A DNA stretch of 64,000 nt from Lineus longissimus (Eukaryota; Nemertea; Pilidiophora; Heteronemertea; Lineidae): NCBI RefSeq assembly GCF_910592395.1, contig NC_088311.1, positions 16,432,501 to 16,496,500 of the forward strand, given 5' to 3'. Below, piece after piece: positions 63,453-64,000 of this stretch. The notes under the pieces were generated by a model. The model did no database searches, was not told the origin of the DNA, and saw nothing but the letters and a program-made list of their open reading frames with translations. The translations under genes were made by a program, and so were the position numbers. Numbering within the stretch: position 1 is the first letter of the stretch; every line of letters begins with the position of its first letter.

Positions 63453-64000
63453 GGGCCGTTTAGACGCTTTCCAAAAAGACCGCATAAGACCGCATTCCGA
63501 TCCGATCCGATCGAACCCCATTCCAGACCGGATGTGGTCTCATTTTAATGTACCCGTTTAGACGCTAACAGCAATGAGGACTGATGTGGACTAATTTCTT
63601 TTGGTTCCACCAATAATCCGCAGGATGTCGCGGTGGCGTCACCGATTTAGCGCCGCAATGCGGGTTATAATGGTACTAGGCAAGCTCGTTCTTATGGTAG
63701 CTGCTGTCTAGCTTCCGCTGAATGGATTGATCGCTCCAAATATGTATGAGATCGAAAACAACCGTGTCCGTAAACTTATCCTTCACCATATTGGAATAAT
63801 GAAAATAAGCCAAGAGAAAATACAATAAAACTGACAATCAAAACGACATTAATTCCAGCGAAAATACACGTGTTTATAATGAAAGGAGGTATTGCCGAAG
63901 TACCAAATCCAATACGCATGCGTGTAGGTAAAAAAATTAGTCCAGATAAGACCGCATTAGGCCCGATCGCGTTTAGACGACCAAATTTGATCCGGATGCA
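63453..64000 (-). mobile_element. TA-type inverted-repeat element, copy 3 (cut by window end)
   Basis: Starts GGGCCGTTTAGACGCTTTCC and is the reverse complement of 45840-46370 with few differences, including the minus-strand MVKDKF-type ORF start near 63787. The other terminus lies beyond 64000. Confidence 0.85.

Overview
The window is animal nuclear DNA from a marine-invertebrate-type genome (echinoderm, hemichordate, amphioxus or mollusc-like; the sequence alone does not decide). The evidence is one intron-split host gene, tRNA-headed SINEs, a Ty3/Gypsy LTR element, two different Helitron lineages, CR1/Rex-like LINE scraps, TTAA- and TA-type terminal-inverted-repeat elements and many minisatellites. 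There are no bacterial operons or phage genes.

Layout, left to right. 1-0.9 kb: dead LINE reverse transcriptase fragment with a local tandem duplication. 1.5-3.2 kb: a dispersed non-coding repeat and a 186-bp-arm inverted repeat. 3.4-5.0 kb: exon-like modules ending in a 175-codon ORF that recurs near 37 kb in front of a Helitron. 6.7-9.0 kb: a tandem duplication, one copy of which carries an AGGTGAGC-family element while the other is the empty site. 9.3-20.9 kb: a nearly complete Helentron (Helitron2 type) encoding a cysteine-protease-like domain, a zinc/DUF6570-like region, HUH Rep, PIF1 helicase and EEP endonuclease in one frame (a single TAG in the middle), followed by a three-exon RPA-like gene. 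21.8-35.05 kb: a roughly 4.2-kb BED/hAT-like DNA transposon with a three-exon transposase, split by a full-length Gypsy element (1,232-bp LTRs with no difference seen by eye) in its second intron and by a 901-bp palindromic element in its third exon. 35.2-36.1 kb: a second copy of the Helentron 3' region plus a 59-bp minisatellite. 36.7-44.6 kb: a decayed classical Helitron (frameshifts, a 14-bp duplication, an in-frame stop, a 2.7-kb insertion). 44.8-47.65 kb: a LINE tail split by a 118-bp MITE, a TA element nested in a TTAA element, and a TTAA (Kolobok-like) element. 51.5-61.7 kb, minus strand: the last six exons of an ASPG-type asparaginase/lysophospholipase with C-terminal ankyrin repeats; its introns are full of repeats, and a 318-bp TTAA MITE sits exactly at its stop codon. 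62.5-64 kb: more repeats, with a third TA-element copy cut by the window end.

The only confidently recognised host gene is ASPG. Its N-terminal catalytic exons lie beyond the right edge. The most interesting material is the Helentron with its spliced RPA gene and mid-frame TAG, the nested transposon stack at 22-35 kb, and the MITE abutting the ASPG stop codon.
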